A stretch of DNA of 64,000 bases. It comes from CAVVKW01 sp963749035 (GTDB taxonomy: Bacteria > Verrucomicrobiota > Verrucomicrobiia > Chthoniobacterales > JAATET01). The notes under the pieces are model-generated. The model made no database searches, was not told the DNA's origin, and was given only the letters and a program-made list of their open reading frames with translations. Where the stretch lies: assembly GCA_963749035.1 (NCBI GenBank), contig CAVVKW010000004.1:186001-250000 (forward strand), read 5' to 3'. The first letter of the stretch is position 1. Every line of letters starts with the position of its first letter. This document shows, piece after piece, positions 24,453 to 33,889 of the stretch. A program made the position numbers and the translations under genes.

Positions 24453-26003
24453 ATGAAGACTTTTGTGCTGGCCGTTGCTGTTTCCGTCGTTGGGTTGGCC
24501 GCAGGGTGGGCGGCGGACCCGGAGTTCCAGCCGGGTGGTGGGCTGGACGAGAAGTCTCTGCGGGAGTTTGTAGCGGCTACGATGGCGGACTATCGAGTGC
24601 CGGGTGCGGCGGTGGCGGTCGTGAAGGATGGGAAGGCGTTTTTCGTGGAAGGGTTCGGGGTTTTGGAGGAAGGAGGGGGGGCGAAGGTCGATGGCGAAAC
24701 GATTTTCCAGTTGGCCAGCGTGTCGAAGACTTTTGCAGCGGCGGCGACGGCGGCGGTCGTCGGCGAGGGGAAGATCGGCTGGAATCAGCCGGTGAGTGAG
24801 GTGTTGGCGGGGTTCGAGATGGCAACTCCTTACGCGACCGAGTGGATGCATTCGAGGGACTTGCTCGCGCACCGGGCGGGGTTCGAGGGGTTCTTCGGAG
24901 ATCTGTTCGACCACCTCGGATACAGCCGAAGTGACGTGTTGGGGCGGATCCGCTACGTCGAGCCGGGGTATTCGTTTCGCGATCATCCCGAGTATTCCAA
25001 TCTGGGGTTTTTCGTCGCGGGTGAAGCGGCGGCGAGGGCGAATGGGTCGACGTTCGAAGAGTTGGTGGCGGAGAAAGTCACCGGGCCGCTGGGGATGACG
25101 CGGACGGGGCGGGCGTCGGTGTTGCTGGGCGGGGACGACGCGAATGTCTCCGGACACCATCAGATTCTGGACGGCGAGGTGGTCGAGATCCCGAAGGCGA
25201 ATCTGAGTGACGTTTTCGTGGCGGCCGGTGGGCTGGCTTCGTCAGCGGCGGATCTGTCTCGTTACCTGGAGATGCTGTTGGCGGAGGGCGAGTTCGAGGG
25301 GCGGGAGGTTTTGACGGCGGACAACGTGGCTGAGCTGTTTGAGCCGGTGATTGCGGATGCGCCGGGGTTCGCCGAATTCCCACCGATCGGTGCGGGGTCG
25401 GGATTCGACTACAGTCCGGGGTGGGGGATTTACCATTACGCTGGACGGAGGATCGTCGAGAAGGGCGGGGCGCTGGACGGGATTCGGACGGTGCTCGTGG
25501 TGGTGCCGGAGGCTGGGTTGGGAATTGCGGTATTGGCAAATCTGAACCTGACGGCGTTTCCCGAGGCGGTGCGGGCTGGGATTTTGCAGCGGGCACTGGG
25601 GCAGCCGGGGGAGGCGAGTCTCCAGCCGGCGATCCGGAGGCAGGCGGATGGAATTCAGGAAATGCTGATGGCGCCGGAGGAAGCGCCGACGGATCCGAAG
25701 CCGATTCCGCGTCCGCTCGAAGATTACGTCGGGACTTACACGAATGATTTATACGGCACCTGGCGGATCGAACTGAACTCTGGACCGGACCCGGGTGAGG
25801 TGCCGCTGATCGTGTTGGCGGGAGCGGCGGGATACCGCGGGACCGTCGTGCCGTGGGACGGCGACGAGATGCGTGTCAGTTGGCCGATCGTGATCAACGT
25901 GCCGACCGAGATAAAATTCGGCGATGGTCGCTTTACCTACCGCGGATACGCGTTTGTGCGGAGTGGGGAGACGGCAGGGATCGTCGGCGGCGACGTCGAG
26001 TGA
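24453..26003 (+). CDS. Exported serine hydrolase of the beta-lactamase / class C superfamily
   Basis: A 516-residue protein with a signal peptide (residues 1-21, ending GWAA). The penicillin-binding-type active site is intact: S89-V-S-K92 in FQLASVSKTF and Y181-S-N183 in PEYSNLGFFVAGE. A third motif is probably the H/KxG-type segment around IVEKGGALDGIRTV. A C-terminal domain of about 110 residues (from about DYVGTYTNDLYGTW) is a lipocalin-like extension common in this superfamily. Members act as D-amino-acid peptidases, esterases or beta-lactamases, so the substrate cannot be stated. It follows the ArsC-like gene by 18 bases. Confidence 0.88.
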   Translation: MKTFVLAVAVSVVGLAAGWAADPEFQPGGGLDEKSLREFVAATMADYRVPGAAVAVVKDGKAFFVEGFGVLEEGGGAKVDGETIFQLASVSKTFAAAATAAVVGEGKIGWNQPVSEVLAGFEMATPYATEWMHSRDLLAHRAGFEGFFGDLFDHLGYSRSDVLGRIRYVEPGYSFRDHPEYSNLGFFVAGEAAARANGSTFEELVAEKVTGPLGMTRTGRASVLLGGDDANVSGHHQILDGEVVEIPKANLSDVFVAAGGLASSAADLSRYLEMLLAEGEFEGREVLTADNVAELFEPVIADAPGFAEFPPIGAGSGFDYSPGWGIYHYAGRRIVEKGGALDGIRTVLVVVPEAGLGIAVLANLNLTAFPEAVRAGILQRALGQPGEASLQPAIRRQADGIQEMLMAPEEAPTDPKPIPRPLEDYVGTYTNDLYGTWRIELNSGPDPGEVPLIVLAGAAGYRGTVVPWDGDEMRVSWPIVINVPTEIKFGDGRFTYRGYAFVRSGETAGIVGGDVE

Positions 26004-26090
26004 GTCGGGTGGCGCGGGGTTGCGCTGATTTGCGGGGTTTTGGGATTGCGCGGGTGAAGGGTCGCGCTAGGGTCCTCCGGGCCGCCTGCC

Positions 26091-27044
26091 ATGTATCGCT
26101 ACAAGCCCGAGATCAAGATTTTTGCCGGAACCGCGCACCGGGAGCTTGCGCAGAAAATCTGTGATTATCTCGACGTCCCGCTCGGCGATGCGACGGTGAC
26201 GTCGTTTCCTGACGGCGAGACGTTCGTCAAAATCAACGAGAACATCCGTGGGCGGGACGTGTTCATGGTTCAGCCGACGTGCCCGCCGACGAATCAGAAT
26301 TTGATGGAGCTGTTGATTCTGGTTGACGCGGCACGGCGGGCCAGTGCGGCGCGGATCACGGCGGTGATTCCATTTTTCGGATACGCGAGGCAGGATCGGA
26401 AAGATCAGCCGCGGGTGCCGATCACCGCGAAGCTGGTCGCCAACTTGCTGGTCGCGGCGGGGGTGAACCGGGTGCTGACGATGGACCTGCACGCGCAGCA
26501 ATTGCAGGGATTTTTCGACATTCCGGTCGATCACCTGCACGCGCTGCCGGTGATGGAGCGGTATCTTTCGACGAAGGGATTGACGAATCTGGCGGTCGTC
26601 TCGCCGGACGTTGGCGGAGTGAAGGGGGCGTCGGCCTACGCGCACGCGCTGGGGGCGTCGCTGGCGATCGTGGTGAAGCGGCGGGTGTCGGCGACGGAGA
26701 CCGAGGCGTTGCACGTGATCGGTGACGTGGAGGGAAAGACGATTTTGATCGTGGACGATCTGACCGAAACGGCGGGGACGATCACGAGCGCGGCGAAGAT
26801 TTTACGGGAGCGAAATTGCGGCGAGATTTTTGCTGGCATTTCCCACGCGGTGTTGACAGAAATGGCGGTTGAGCGATTGAAAGGCTCCGAAATCAAGGAG
26901 CTGATCACGACTGACAGCACGCCGGTGCATCCGGGTGCCGAAGGTCGCGTAACGGTGCTGACGGTCTCGGAACTTCTGGGCGAAGGCATCAGACGGATTC
27001 ACGACGATGAATCGGTGACCTCGCTCTTCCAGCTCCAAACCTAG
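26091..27044 (+). CDS. prs: Ribose-phosphate pyrophosphokinase
   Basis: A 317-residue cytoplasmic enzyme making PRPP from ribose 5-phosphate and ATP. Family blocks are in order: FAGTAHRELAQKICDYL, SFPDGETFVKINENIRG, FFGYARQDRKDQPRVPITAK, TMDLHAQQLQGFFDIPVDHL and the PRPP loop VDDLTETAGTITSAA. The loop reads DDLTETAGT where many homologues have DDMIDTGGT; the essential acidic pair and T/G residues are kept. It precedes rplY by 20 bases, the common prs-ctc-pth order. Confidence 0.96.
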   Translation: MYRYKPEIKIFAGTAHRELAQKICDYLDVPLGDATVTSFPDGETFVKINENIRGRDVFMVQPTCPPTNQNLMELLILVDAARRASAARITAVIPFFGYARQDRKDQPRVPITAKLVANLLVAAGVNRVLTMDLHAQQLQGFFDIPVDHLHALPVMERYLSTKGLTNLAVVSPDVGGVKGASAYAHALGASLAIVVKRRVSATETEALHVIGDVEGKTILIVDDLTETAGTITSAAKILRERNCGEIFAGISHAVLTEMAVERLKGSEIKELITTDSTPVHPGAEGRVTVLTVSELLGEGIRRIHDDESVTSLFQLQT

Positions 27045-27064
27045 AAAACTCATCCTCTGATATC

Positions 27065-27736
27065 ATGTCCAAGCAAGTGAAACTGGCCGCATTGCCGCGC
27101 GCCGAGAGCGGTCGCAACGCCGTGAAGCAAGTCCGCCAGCGCGGTGCAATCCCCGCGAACCTCTACGGTCGGGGAGTGGCGCCGGCGAATCTCGAAGTCA
27201 ATCGCAAGGAAGTCGAGCGTCTGCTTTCGCACGCCGCCAGTGAGCACGTTCTCGTGGAGTTGGAGATTGGCGGCGACAGTTCGCGGAATCAGCTCAGCAT
27301 CATTCAGGAGGTGCAGCACCACCCGGTGAGCCGCGACATTTTGCACGTGGACCTTCTGTCCGTTTCGGCGACCGAGGAGATCACGGCGGAAGTGCCGATC
27401 GAGCCGGAAGGTGACGCGGTCGGCGTGAAGCAGGGCGGCGGCGTGCTGCAGCAGCTCACGCAGGCGATCGAGGTGACGTGTCTCCCGAAAGATTTGCCGG
27501 ACACGATCCGTTACGACGTGACGGATCTCGAGATCGGGGTGCCGGTTCACGTGAGCGACTTAAAGCTGCCGAATGGCGTTACGACGACCGCGGATGATGA
27601 TCTGGCGATCTTTCTGATCGCCGAGCCGAAGGTCGCGGAAGAGACCGAAGACGAGGCAACGCCAGCTGCGCCGGAAGTCATTTCCGAGAAGAAGGCGGAC
27701 GAAGAAGAGGCCTCGGAGGGCTCCGAAGAGAGCTGA
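27065..27736 (+). CDS. rplY: 50S ribosomal protein bL25 (Ctc form)
   Basis: A 223-residue long-form L25. The 5S rRNA-binding N-terminal domain is marked by RQRGAIPANLYGRGVAPANLEV, and the second TL5/Ctc beta domain by LPDTIRYDVTDLEIGVPVHVSDL. The C-terminal 40 residues are acidic (KVAEETEDEATP … KKADEEEASEGSEES), a frequent Ctc feature. It binds 5S rRNA in the central protuberance. Between prs and pth, 12 bases before the latter. Confidence 0.95.
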   Translation: MSKQVKLAALPRAESGRNAVKQVRQRGAIPANLYGRGVAPANLEVNRKEVERLLSHAASEHVLVELEIGGDSSRNQLSIIQEVQHHPVSRDILHVDLLSVSATEEITAEVPIEPEGDAVGVKQGGGVLQQLTQAIEVTCLPKDLPDTIRYDVTDLEIGVPVHVSDLKLPNGVTTTADDDLAIFLIAEPKVAEETEDEATPAAPEVISEKKADEEEASEGSEES

Positions 27737-27748
27737 TCTGCGCACCCG

Positions 27749-28315
27749 ATGGATACCGACTTGCGCTGCCGGCTTGTGGCCGGTTTGGGCAATCCGGGCC
27801 GGCGGTATGAACAGACTCGTCACAACGTGGGATTTATCGTCGCGGACGAACTTGCCCGGCGAGCGGCCGTGGCGTTTGCGCACGACTCGAAGTGGAATGC
27901 CGACCTGGCGCCGTGGCGGGAGGAAGTCGCTTTGATGAAGCCGCGGACGTTCATGAACTTGAGTGGAGAATCGGTGGGTGGCTACTCGCGGTTTTTCAAG
28001 CTCGATCCAGCGGAAGTCGTTGTGGTGATCGATGACGTCGCGCTGCCGCTGGGAAAGTTGCGGTTGCGCAAGGCCGGAAGTCCGGGCGGTCACAATGGAT
28101 TGGATTCGGTGTTGAAGCACTTGGGCACTTCCGAAGTGCCTCGTTTGCGGGTCGGGATCGGCGGCGGTGACGCGACGGCCTTGCACGGTCACGTGCTGGG
28201 AAAGTTCTCGCGGTCGGAGCAGGACGATGCGAACGAGGCGATCCATCGAGCGGCTGACGCCGTGGAGTGCATTTGTGAACGTGGGTTCGAGACCGCGATG
28301 AATCAATTTAACTGA
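27749..28315 (+). CDS. pth: Peptidyl-tRNA hydrolase
   Basis: A 188-residue enzyme that recycles peptidyl-tRNA released from ribosomes. The first motif GLGNPGRRYEQTRHNVGF contains the catalytic H25. KPRTFMNLSGESV and the DDVALPLGKLRLRKAGSPGGHNGL block with its conserved acidic residue follow. Length is typical. It is the last gene of prs-rplY-pth. The 110 bases that follow, before rpsF, hold no clear terminator. Confidence 0.96.
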   Translation: MDTDLRCRLVAGLGNPGRRYEQTRHNVGFIVADELARRAAVAFAHDSKWNADLAPWREEVALMKPRTFMNLSGESVGGYSRFFKLDPAEVVVVIDDVALPLGKLRLRKAGSPGGHNGLDSVLKHLGTSEVPRLRVGIGGGDATALHGHVLGKFSRSEQDDANEAIHRAADAVECICERGFETAMNQFN

Positions 28316-28426
28316 GAATATTCTTAGTCCGCCGTTTAAACAGAGTGACGCCCATCGATTATGATCTCAGTCTAGTGAACGTTAATTTTCGGATACCACC
28401 CATCCCTAACAAAACCCCTTAATCAT

Positions 28427-28732
28427 ATGAAAAAACGATACGAAGCCCTTTTCGCGCTGGATACGCGCGGCAAAGAAGAAAGCGCCAAAGACATCATTGA
28501 CCGCATCGAGAAGGAGTTGGCCGACTCCGGTGCCTCCGTCGAGCAGACGCAGCGGCTCGAGAAACGCGAACTCGCTTACGAGCACAATCATCTCAAACAA
28601 GCGTATTACGTAAATTTCGTCATTGAAACCGAGCCGTCGAAGATCGTCGAGTTGCGCGAGAAATTTAAGCTCGACGCTGACGTGATGCTTCAGAATTACT
28701 TGGTCCTTCCGGTCGGCGCTGCGGCGGTCTGA
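28427..28732 (+). CDS. rpsF: 30S ribosomal protein bS6
   Basis: A 101-residue S6 fold. RYEALFALDTRGKEESAKDI is the first strand-helix unit. EKRELAYEHNHLKQAYYVNFVIET corresponds to the family block with the strand that contacts bS18. Partner of bS18 on the small subunit platform, although rpsR is encoded elsewhere in the window. The start has an AT-rich leader ending in AACCCCTTAATCAT. Confidence 0.93.
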   Translation: MKKRYEALFALDTRGKEESAKDIIDRIEKELADSGASVEQTQRLEKRELAYEHNHLKQAYYVNFVIETEPSKIVELREKFKLDADVMLQNYLVLPVGAAAV

Positions 28733-28788
28733 GTCGGAGTCGCCTCTCACGAATTACCTGTCCCACCTAACCCGCCCATCCAAGAACC

Positions 28789-29274
28789 ATGGCTAACGTC
28801 AATAAAGTGATCCTCATTGGAAACCTCACCCGTGATATCGAGTTAAAATACACTCCTAAGGGCACGGCGGTGGCCGAAGTCGGATTGGCGGTGAACCGGA
28901 ATTACACGGTCGAGGGTGACAAGCGGGAGGAAACGACGTTTGTGGACGTGGAGTTGTGGGGGCGCATGGCAGAATTGGCCGGTCAGTATCTCGCCAAGGG
29001 TCGGCAAGTGTATTTCGAAGGCCGACTGAAGCAGGACACTTGGGAGGATAAGACCTCGGGCGCCAAGCGCAGTAAGCTAAAGATGGTCGCTGAGAACATG
29101 CAGTTTATCGGTGGTCGAGGCGAGGGCGGTGGGGAAAGTCGAGGCGGTGGGGGTGGCGGTGGCCGGAGCTACGACGAGGAAGACGGCATGGGTGGCGGAT
29201 CGCCACCGCCTCGTTCGAGCCGTCCAGCGCCGAGTCGCCCGGAGCCGGAAGAAGAGGACGACATTCCGTTCTGA
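28789..29274 (+). CDS. ssb: Single-stranded DNA-binding protein
   Basis: A 161-residue SSB. The OB-fold is recognisable from NKVILIGNLTRDIELKYTPKG, VEGDKREETTFVDVELWG and FEGRLKQDTWEDKTSG (residues about 4-105). A glycine-rich linker (GGGGGGRSYDEED) leads to the acidic interaction tip EEEDDIPF, which recruits repair and replication partners. It follows rpsF by 56 bases. Confidence 0.96.
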   Translation: MANVNKVILIGNLTRDIELKYTPKGTAVAEVGLAVNRNYTVEGDKREETTFVDVELWGRMAELAGQYLAKGRQVYFEGRLKQDTWEDKTSGAKRSKLKMVAENMQFIGGRGEGGGESRGGGGGGGRSYDEEDGMGGGSPPPRSSRPAPSRPEPEEEDDIPF

Positions 29275-29308
29275 TCCGTTGCGCGGCTTCGCTGCGGGGA
29301 CGAGTCGA

Positions 29309-29331
29309 AAGTGCTTTCTCCGAGCGCTTTT
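29309..29331 (+). terminator. Possible terminator after ssb
   Basis: AAGTGC (29309-29314) can pair with GCGCTT (29324-29329), including one G-T pair, followed by a short T run. Position fits the end of the rpsF-ssb transcript; the stem is short, so confidence is low. Confidence 0.3.
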
Positions 29332-29483
29332 CCGTTTACCGCGGCATCGTTGGATCGGATCGGCGGGTCTGACGTAGCCGGTGCGGTTACGGAATCGGTT
29401 TTCGCGATGGTCGATTGGTTGCGGAGATTGGTCGTCGAGAAGATCGCTTGGTTTGGAACGACGGACCGATCTCCGAGACGTCT

Positions 29484-30497
29484 CTACCGAATAGAAGGTT
29501 TCGCGTTTTTGCCGAACGGCTGGGCGGCTTTGGGGACGAGCGACTTGATGACGGCTTCTCCGACGATCAGTTGAATGGCGTAGAAGATCAGGAGTGGCAG
29601 GAGGATCACGCCCAGGTCGAGATCGGTGTCGGCGAAGATCGCGTCGGCGAGCGGGATCCCGGCAGCGAGGGTCTTTTGGGTTGAGCACACGAAAGCGGTG
29701 ATCGTGTCGTTCCGCTCGAATTTCAGGCGTCTGAGAGACGCGGCGGCCAGCAGCATTTGAGCGGCGAAGAAGATCACGCAAACGAGCGCGACGAGGGCAA
29801 GGGTGGTGGGTCCCAGGCGTTGCCAGAGTCCGTCGCGAACGCTGGCGGCGAAGGCGACATAGACGATGAGGAGAATGAGGAGACTCGTGACGTTGTTGAG
29901 CTGAGATTTCTGAGCACTGGCCCACTCGCGGATCGGTTGGCGGGCGAGTTGGCCGAGGAGGATGGGAGGGAACACGATGGAGGCGGTGTTGATCAGCGCG
30001 GTGCCGACGTCGATCCCGCGACCGCCGGAGGAGGGCGCGAGGAGTCCGACCACCAGCGGGGTGATCGCAACGCCGACAAGATTGGCGACGGTGGCGTTGA
30101 AAATGGCCGGGGCCAGACTGCCGCCCAGGCGGACGGAGTAAACGATGGAGGTCGAAATGGTGCACGGAAGTGCGGCGAGGAGAATGAAGCCGCTGATCAG
30201 CGACAGGGAAAGGTAGCTGCGAAGGGGCGCGATCAGAACCAGGACAAGGAGGGGCGTGAGGCAGTAGAGGAAAACGTGAACGAAGAGGTGGAGTCGCCAC
30301 TTTGCGAGTCCACCGAGGATGGTCTCAGTCGGGAGGATGATCCCGTTGACGAAGAAAATGACGAAGATCGCGATGCCCGTCGCGCGGGACGAGAAAAGCG
30401 GTGCGATGGCGGGCGCGGAAGTGGGAAACGCGGCGGCGAGGGCGATGACCACGAGAAGTCCGAGAACGAACCAGTTGGACCGGGCGAAGTGCAGCAT
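29484..30497 (-). CDS. Bile acid:sodium symporter-like (SBF/CPA-type) transporter
   Basis: A 337-residue polytopic membrane protein with nine to ten helices. The segments FVNGIILPTETILGGLAKWRLHL and GFILLAALPCTISTSIVYSVRLGGS match the SBF-like (YfeH-type) branch, including the conserved L-P-C-T-x-S-T in the helix-crossing region. The second crossing motif is FVCSTQKTLAAGIPLADAIF. Substrates of this branch are poorly known and may be organic anions. It converges on ssb with about 200 bases between, in which no other gene is seen. Confidence 0.85.
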   Translation of the reverse strand: MLHFARSNWFVLGLLVVIALAAAFPTSAPAIAPLFSSRATGIAIFVIFFVNGIILPTETILGGLAKWRLHLFVHVFLYCLTPLLVLVLIAPLRSYLSLSLISGFILLAALPCTISTSIVYSVRLGGSLAPAIFNATVANLVGVAITPLVVGLLAPSSGGRGIDVGTALINTASIVFPPILLGQLARQPIREWASAQKSQLNNVTSLLILLIVYVAFAASVRDGLWQRLGPTTLALVALVCVIFFAAQMLLAAASLRRLKFERNDTITAFVCSTQKTLAAGIPLADAIFADTDLDLGVILLPLLIFYAIQLIVGEAVIKSLVPKAAQPFGKNAKPSIR

Positions 30498-30524
30498 TGC
30501 GGGGGAGATGTGAAGCGGGAAATG

Positions 30525-30551
30525 GACAGGATTGACAGGATTATGAGGATT
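30525..30551. repeat. 9-base tandem intergenic repeat (GACAGGATT)
   Basis: GACAGGATT occurs at 30525-30533 and 30534-30542, with the variant ATGAGGATT at 30543-30551. Such GACAGGATT spacers are a widespread dispersed type in environmental bacterial genomes. It lies between the divergent SBF-like and GH114-like genes. Confidence 0.6.
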
Positions 30552-30668
30552 GATTGGGGAGATGCGGGGTCCGTTTGAGATTTTCGGTGATTCGTCGAAC
30601 GGGGTGACGGGATGGGGGGGACGTTTGACCCTCCGAACTGTGCTTGCTCACGGGCGGGGGCAGGACGA

Positions 30669-31652
30669 ATGTCCGTTCAAATGAAGTTTCTCGGCTTAAT
30701 CATCGTCCTTCTTTTGCCGGTCGTGGTGAACGCCGGAGGGTGGGTGTATCAATTGCAGCAACCCGACGCGGGAGTGTTGGCGAAGTCTGGGTTCGATCTC
30801 GCCGTCATTGATTATTCGAAGGACGGGACGGATCCGGAACGTTTCAAGCCGAGTGAGATCAAGGCGATGCAGAGACGGGGGCTGGAGGTGCTGGCCTATC
30901 TCTCGATCGGCGAAGCGGAGAACTATCGATTTTATTGGGATCGCGGGTGGGTCGAGAAGCCGGATACCAATCGGTTTACCGGGCTGGCTCCGAGTTGGTT
31001 GGGGGCGACGAATCCAGATTGGATCGGGAATTACAAAGTTCGCTACTGGGACGCGGACTGGCGGGAGAATTACCTGAAGCCGTATCTGGATCGGATCATT
31101 CGTCAGGGATTCAACGGGGTTTACTTGGACATCGTCGATGGGTTTGAATACTGGGCGGATCCGAAGAGTTACGGGCCAGGGAAGGAAGAATTTCGGAAGG
31201 GCGATCCGCGGGGTCGTGAGAGGGAGGCGGCGCGGCGAATGATCGTGCTGGTGAAATGGATCGCGGAATACGGGCGGGCGAACAGCCGGCTGGGACGAAA
31301 ATTTCAGGTCTTTCCCCAGAATGCGGATTACCTCTTGAGGTTTGACCGCGGGGGGAATCTTCTTCGGACGATTTCTGGGGTGGGGGTGGAGGATCTTTTT
31401 TACAACGGGACACGGCGACAGCCTCGGAGCGAGACGGCTTACCGTTTGAAAACGCTCAAAAATGTTGTTCGAGAGGGGAAGACAGTTCTGTGCGTGGATT
31501 ACGTCGACACGGGAAAGCGGGGAAATGCGGGAAACGCGGAGCGGATCGCGAATTTCGTCGCGGAATGTGAGCGCTATGGGTTCAAGCCATACGTCGGGCT
31601 CGAGGACCGGGAACTGGACGTGACCAACCGGGTGCCGGGCGTGCAGCCGTAG
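30669..31652 (+). CDS. GH114-like / TM1410-family secreted glycosidase
   Basis: A 327-residue protein with a signal peptide (about residues 5-21, ending VVNAGG). The mature part follows the TIM-barrel pattern of glycoside hydrolase family 114 and the TM1410 group: GWVYQLQQPD, FDLAVIDYSKDG, LEVLAYLSIGEAENYRFYW, KVRYWDADWRENYLKPYLD and GFNGVYLDIVDGFEYW, where the aspartates at strand ends are probable catalytic residues. Characterised relatives act on alpha-1,4-linked polygalactosamine; the real substrate here is unknown. ATG 30669 has GGGGGCAGG shortly upstream and is preferred; ATG 30681 is an alternative. It converges with argG, 57 bases away. Confidence 0.82.
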   Translation: MSVQMKFLGLIIVLLLPVVVNAGGWVYQLQQPDAGVLAKSGFDLAVIDYSKDGTDPERFKPSEIKAMQRRGLEVLAYLSIGEAENYRFYWDRGWVEKPDTNRFTGLAPSWLGATNPDWIGNYKVRYWDADWRENYLKPYLDRIIRQGFNGVYLDIVDGFEYWADPKSYGPGKEEFRKGDPRGREREAARRMIVLVKWIAEYGRANSRLGRKFQVFPQNADYLLRFDRGGNLLRTISGVGVEDLFYNGTRRQPRSETAYRLKTLKNVVREGKTVLCVDYVDTGKRGNAGNAERIANFVAECERYGFKPYVGLEDRELDVTNRVPGVQP

Positions 31653-31709
31653 GTGGGCTCGCCCGCGGCGCGGGAATTGCCGTGTCCGCCGCAGCGAGAC
31701 GCCGCGGTG

Positions 31710-32924
<1,215 letters not shown>

Positions 32925-33030
32925 TTTGAGATGATGGAGATTTGGGTGGGGTCTTGGGAGTGGTGTTGAGCACGTCCAGACCCGGAGGGCTTGGGCTTAC
33001 CCATGGTGGGCGTGTCCGGTCCGACTGTTC

Positions 33031-33798
33031 TTATCGGATGATGCCGCGCTGGCTGCTTTCGATGAAGTCGAGGAGAACGGTGAGCTCGTCGGTGGGATTT
33101 TCAATGGCCCGGAGCGTCTCGACGCTTTGTTTGACGTTGGCACTGGTGCGGTAGAGTTGCTTGTAGGCCTCGCGGAGGGATCGGGTTGCTTCCGCGGGGA
33201 ATCCCCGGCGTTCCATTCCGATCTGATTGATCCCGCGAACTTCGGCCGGGTTGCCGTCGGCGATCATGTAGGGTGGAACGTCCTGCACGATTTTGGTGCA
33301 GCCGCCGACGATCGAATGGCGGCCGACGCGGCAGAATTGGTGAACCCCCGAGAGGCCGCCGATGACGGCGTAGTCTTCGACGATGACGTGGCCCGCGAGG
33401 GTGCCGTTGTTCGAAAAGATGACGTGGTCGCCGACGGTGCAGTCGTGGGCGACGTGGGAATACGCGAGGAAGTTGCCGTGGCTGCCGATGATGGTTTTTG
33501 AGCCCGGAGCGGTGCCGCGGTTGAGGGTGCAGAATTCGCGGAAGGAATTGTGGTCACCGATCTCGAGGTAGGTGGGTTCCTCGACGTATTTCAGATCCTG
33601 GCTGCGCTGGCCGACGGAACAAAAGGGGAAAAAGACGTTGTGGTCGCCGATGGTCGTCGGACCGGCGATGCTGACGTGGTCGCTGATCTTGCAGCTTGAT
33701 CCGACGCGGACCCGTGGTCCGATGACCGTGTAGGCACCGATCTCGGTGTCGGGGCCGATCTCGGCGGTGGGATCGATGCTGGCGGTCGGGTGGATCAT
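33031..33798 (-). CDS. lpxA: UDP-N-acetylglucosamine acyltransferase
   Basis: A 255-residue enzyme of the first step of lipid A synthesis, moving a 3-hydroxyacyl chain from ACP to UDP-GlcNAc. The left-handed beta-helix hexapeptide repeats start at IHPTASIDPTAEIGPDTEIG. The catalytic H118 lies in YSHVAHDCTVGDHV, equivalent to H125 of E. coli. The C-terminal helical part (GMERRGFPAEATRSLREAYK) is intact. It follows the lpxC-fabZ fusion by 91 bases that hold a tandem repeat. Confidence 0.97.
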   Translation of the reverse strand: MIHPTASIDPTAEIGPDTEIGAYTVIGPRVRVGSSCKISDHVSIAGPTTIGDHNVFFPFCSVGQRSQDLKYVEEPTYLEIGDHNSFREFCTLNRGTAPGSKTIIGSHGNFLAYSHVAHDCTVGDHVIFSNNGTLAGHVIVEDYAVIGGLSGVHQFCRVGRHSIVGGCTKIVQDVPPYMIADGNPAEVRGINQIGMERRGFPAEATRSLREAYKQLYRTSANVKQSVETLRAIENPTDELTVLLDFIESSQRGIIR

Positions 33799-33811
33799 TT
33801 ATGAAAGTTTA

Positions 33812-33837
33812 TAGTTGAGAGTTATTAGTTGAGAGTT
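33812..33837. repeat. Tandem TAGTTGAGAGTT repeat
   Basis: TAGTTGAGAGTT occurs perfectly twice, at 33812-33823 and 33826-33837, in the gap between lpxC-fabZ and lpxA. It resembles the CTCAACTAACAACT spacer at 4061-4080 read on the other strand. Confidence 0.65.
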
Positions 33838-33889
33838 TGAGTGCCGCCGAAGGCGGGTGGATGGCTCTCTACACCTAACTCAATGCTAT

